From Chthoniobacterales bacterium (GTDB lineage: Bacteria > Verrucomicrobiota > Verrucomicrobiia > Chthoniobacterales > UBA10450): DNA of 5,854 nucleotides. The stretch's first letter is position 1, and every line of letters starts with the position of its first letter. Of this stretch, positions 5,853 through 5,854 are shown one piece after another. The notes beneath the pieces are model-generated. The model worked only from the letters and a program-made list of their open reading frames with translations, made no database searches and was not told where the DNA came from. The DNA is taken from the NCBI GenBank assembly GCA_013695905.1, contig JACCZQ010000215.1, positions 1 through 5,854 on the forward strand. The letters run 5' to 3'. The position numbers and the translations under genes were made by a program.

Positions 5853-5854
5853 GC

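Larger units (their letters stand above)
5701..5854 (-). other. Leader/intergenic stretch upstream of batBC, hairpin-rich, no supported gene
   Basis: I see no recognisable protein, promoter boxes or RNA gene here. Three hairpins sharing a core take up much of it. The minus strand has no stop codon in any frame across all 154 nt, so the end of an upstream gene running to or into the batBC start cannot be excluded. However, the frame in phase with batBC reads as R/G/A/P-rich sequence across the hairpins and looks non-coding. The 12 nt before the batBC ATG are pyrimidine-rich (CACACCTCCC) and offer no Shine-Dalgarno match. Confidence 0.55.

Noticed and set aside
5702..5854. Divergent plus-strand gene starting after GGAGGTG (5702-5708), for example at TTG 5718
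   Set aside because: The frame is open to the window edge, but it uses a rare start, runs through the hairpins and gives no recognisable protein. The motif is probably chance.

Overview
The window is a compact, high-GC bacterial segment. All four genes lie on the minus strand and are packed almost without gaps. Three form the downstream part of a Bat (Bacteroides aerotolerance-type) operon, and the fourth is a UV-damage endonuclease (UVDE/UvsE) cut by the left edge. The fused BatB-BatC architecture, the high GC and the UVDE type suggest a Verrucomicrobiota-like organism (for example Chthoniobacterales or Opitutales). This rests on memory of such operons, not on a search, so it is a moderate-confidence guess.

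Layout in transcription order (right to left). Positions 5854-5701 are a leader or intergenic stretch with no convincing gene. It carries three small hairpins that share one 9-base core. Positions 5700-3562 encode a BatB-type von Willebrand A (VWA) protein fused to a BatC-type TPR protein with a long Q/D/K/P/S-rich tail. After a 4-nt gap, 3557-1698 encodes BatD: a signal peptide, periplasmic beta domains, one membrane helix and a cytoplasmic tail. Through an ATGA overlap, 1701-943 encodes BatE: a signal peptide, TPRs, two membrane helices and a C-terminal SH3-like domain. After 39 nt, 903-1 encodes the first 301 residues of UvsE, whose C-terminus lies outside the window.

Working together: BatB, BatC, BatD and BatE are thought to form an inner-membrane/periplasmic complex. 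A metal-binding VWA domain, TPR scaffolds and beta-rich BatD would act with a MoxR AAA+ ATPase that is usually encoded upstream, here outside the window along with any batA and DUF58 gene. The biochemical role is poorly defined; aerotolerance, envelope stress and chaperone-like functions have been proposed. UvsE is a cytosolic DNA-repair nuclease and not a known Bat partner. The short gap and shared strand suggest co-transcription.

No RNA genes, CRISPR arrays, insertion sequences or convincing promoters or intrinsic terminators were seen. The most unusual items are the three-hairpin family at 5737-5852, the perfect 10-bp inverted repeat bracketing the uvsE start codon, and the BatB-BatC fusion with its internal signal-peptide-like helix and repeat-rich tail.
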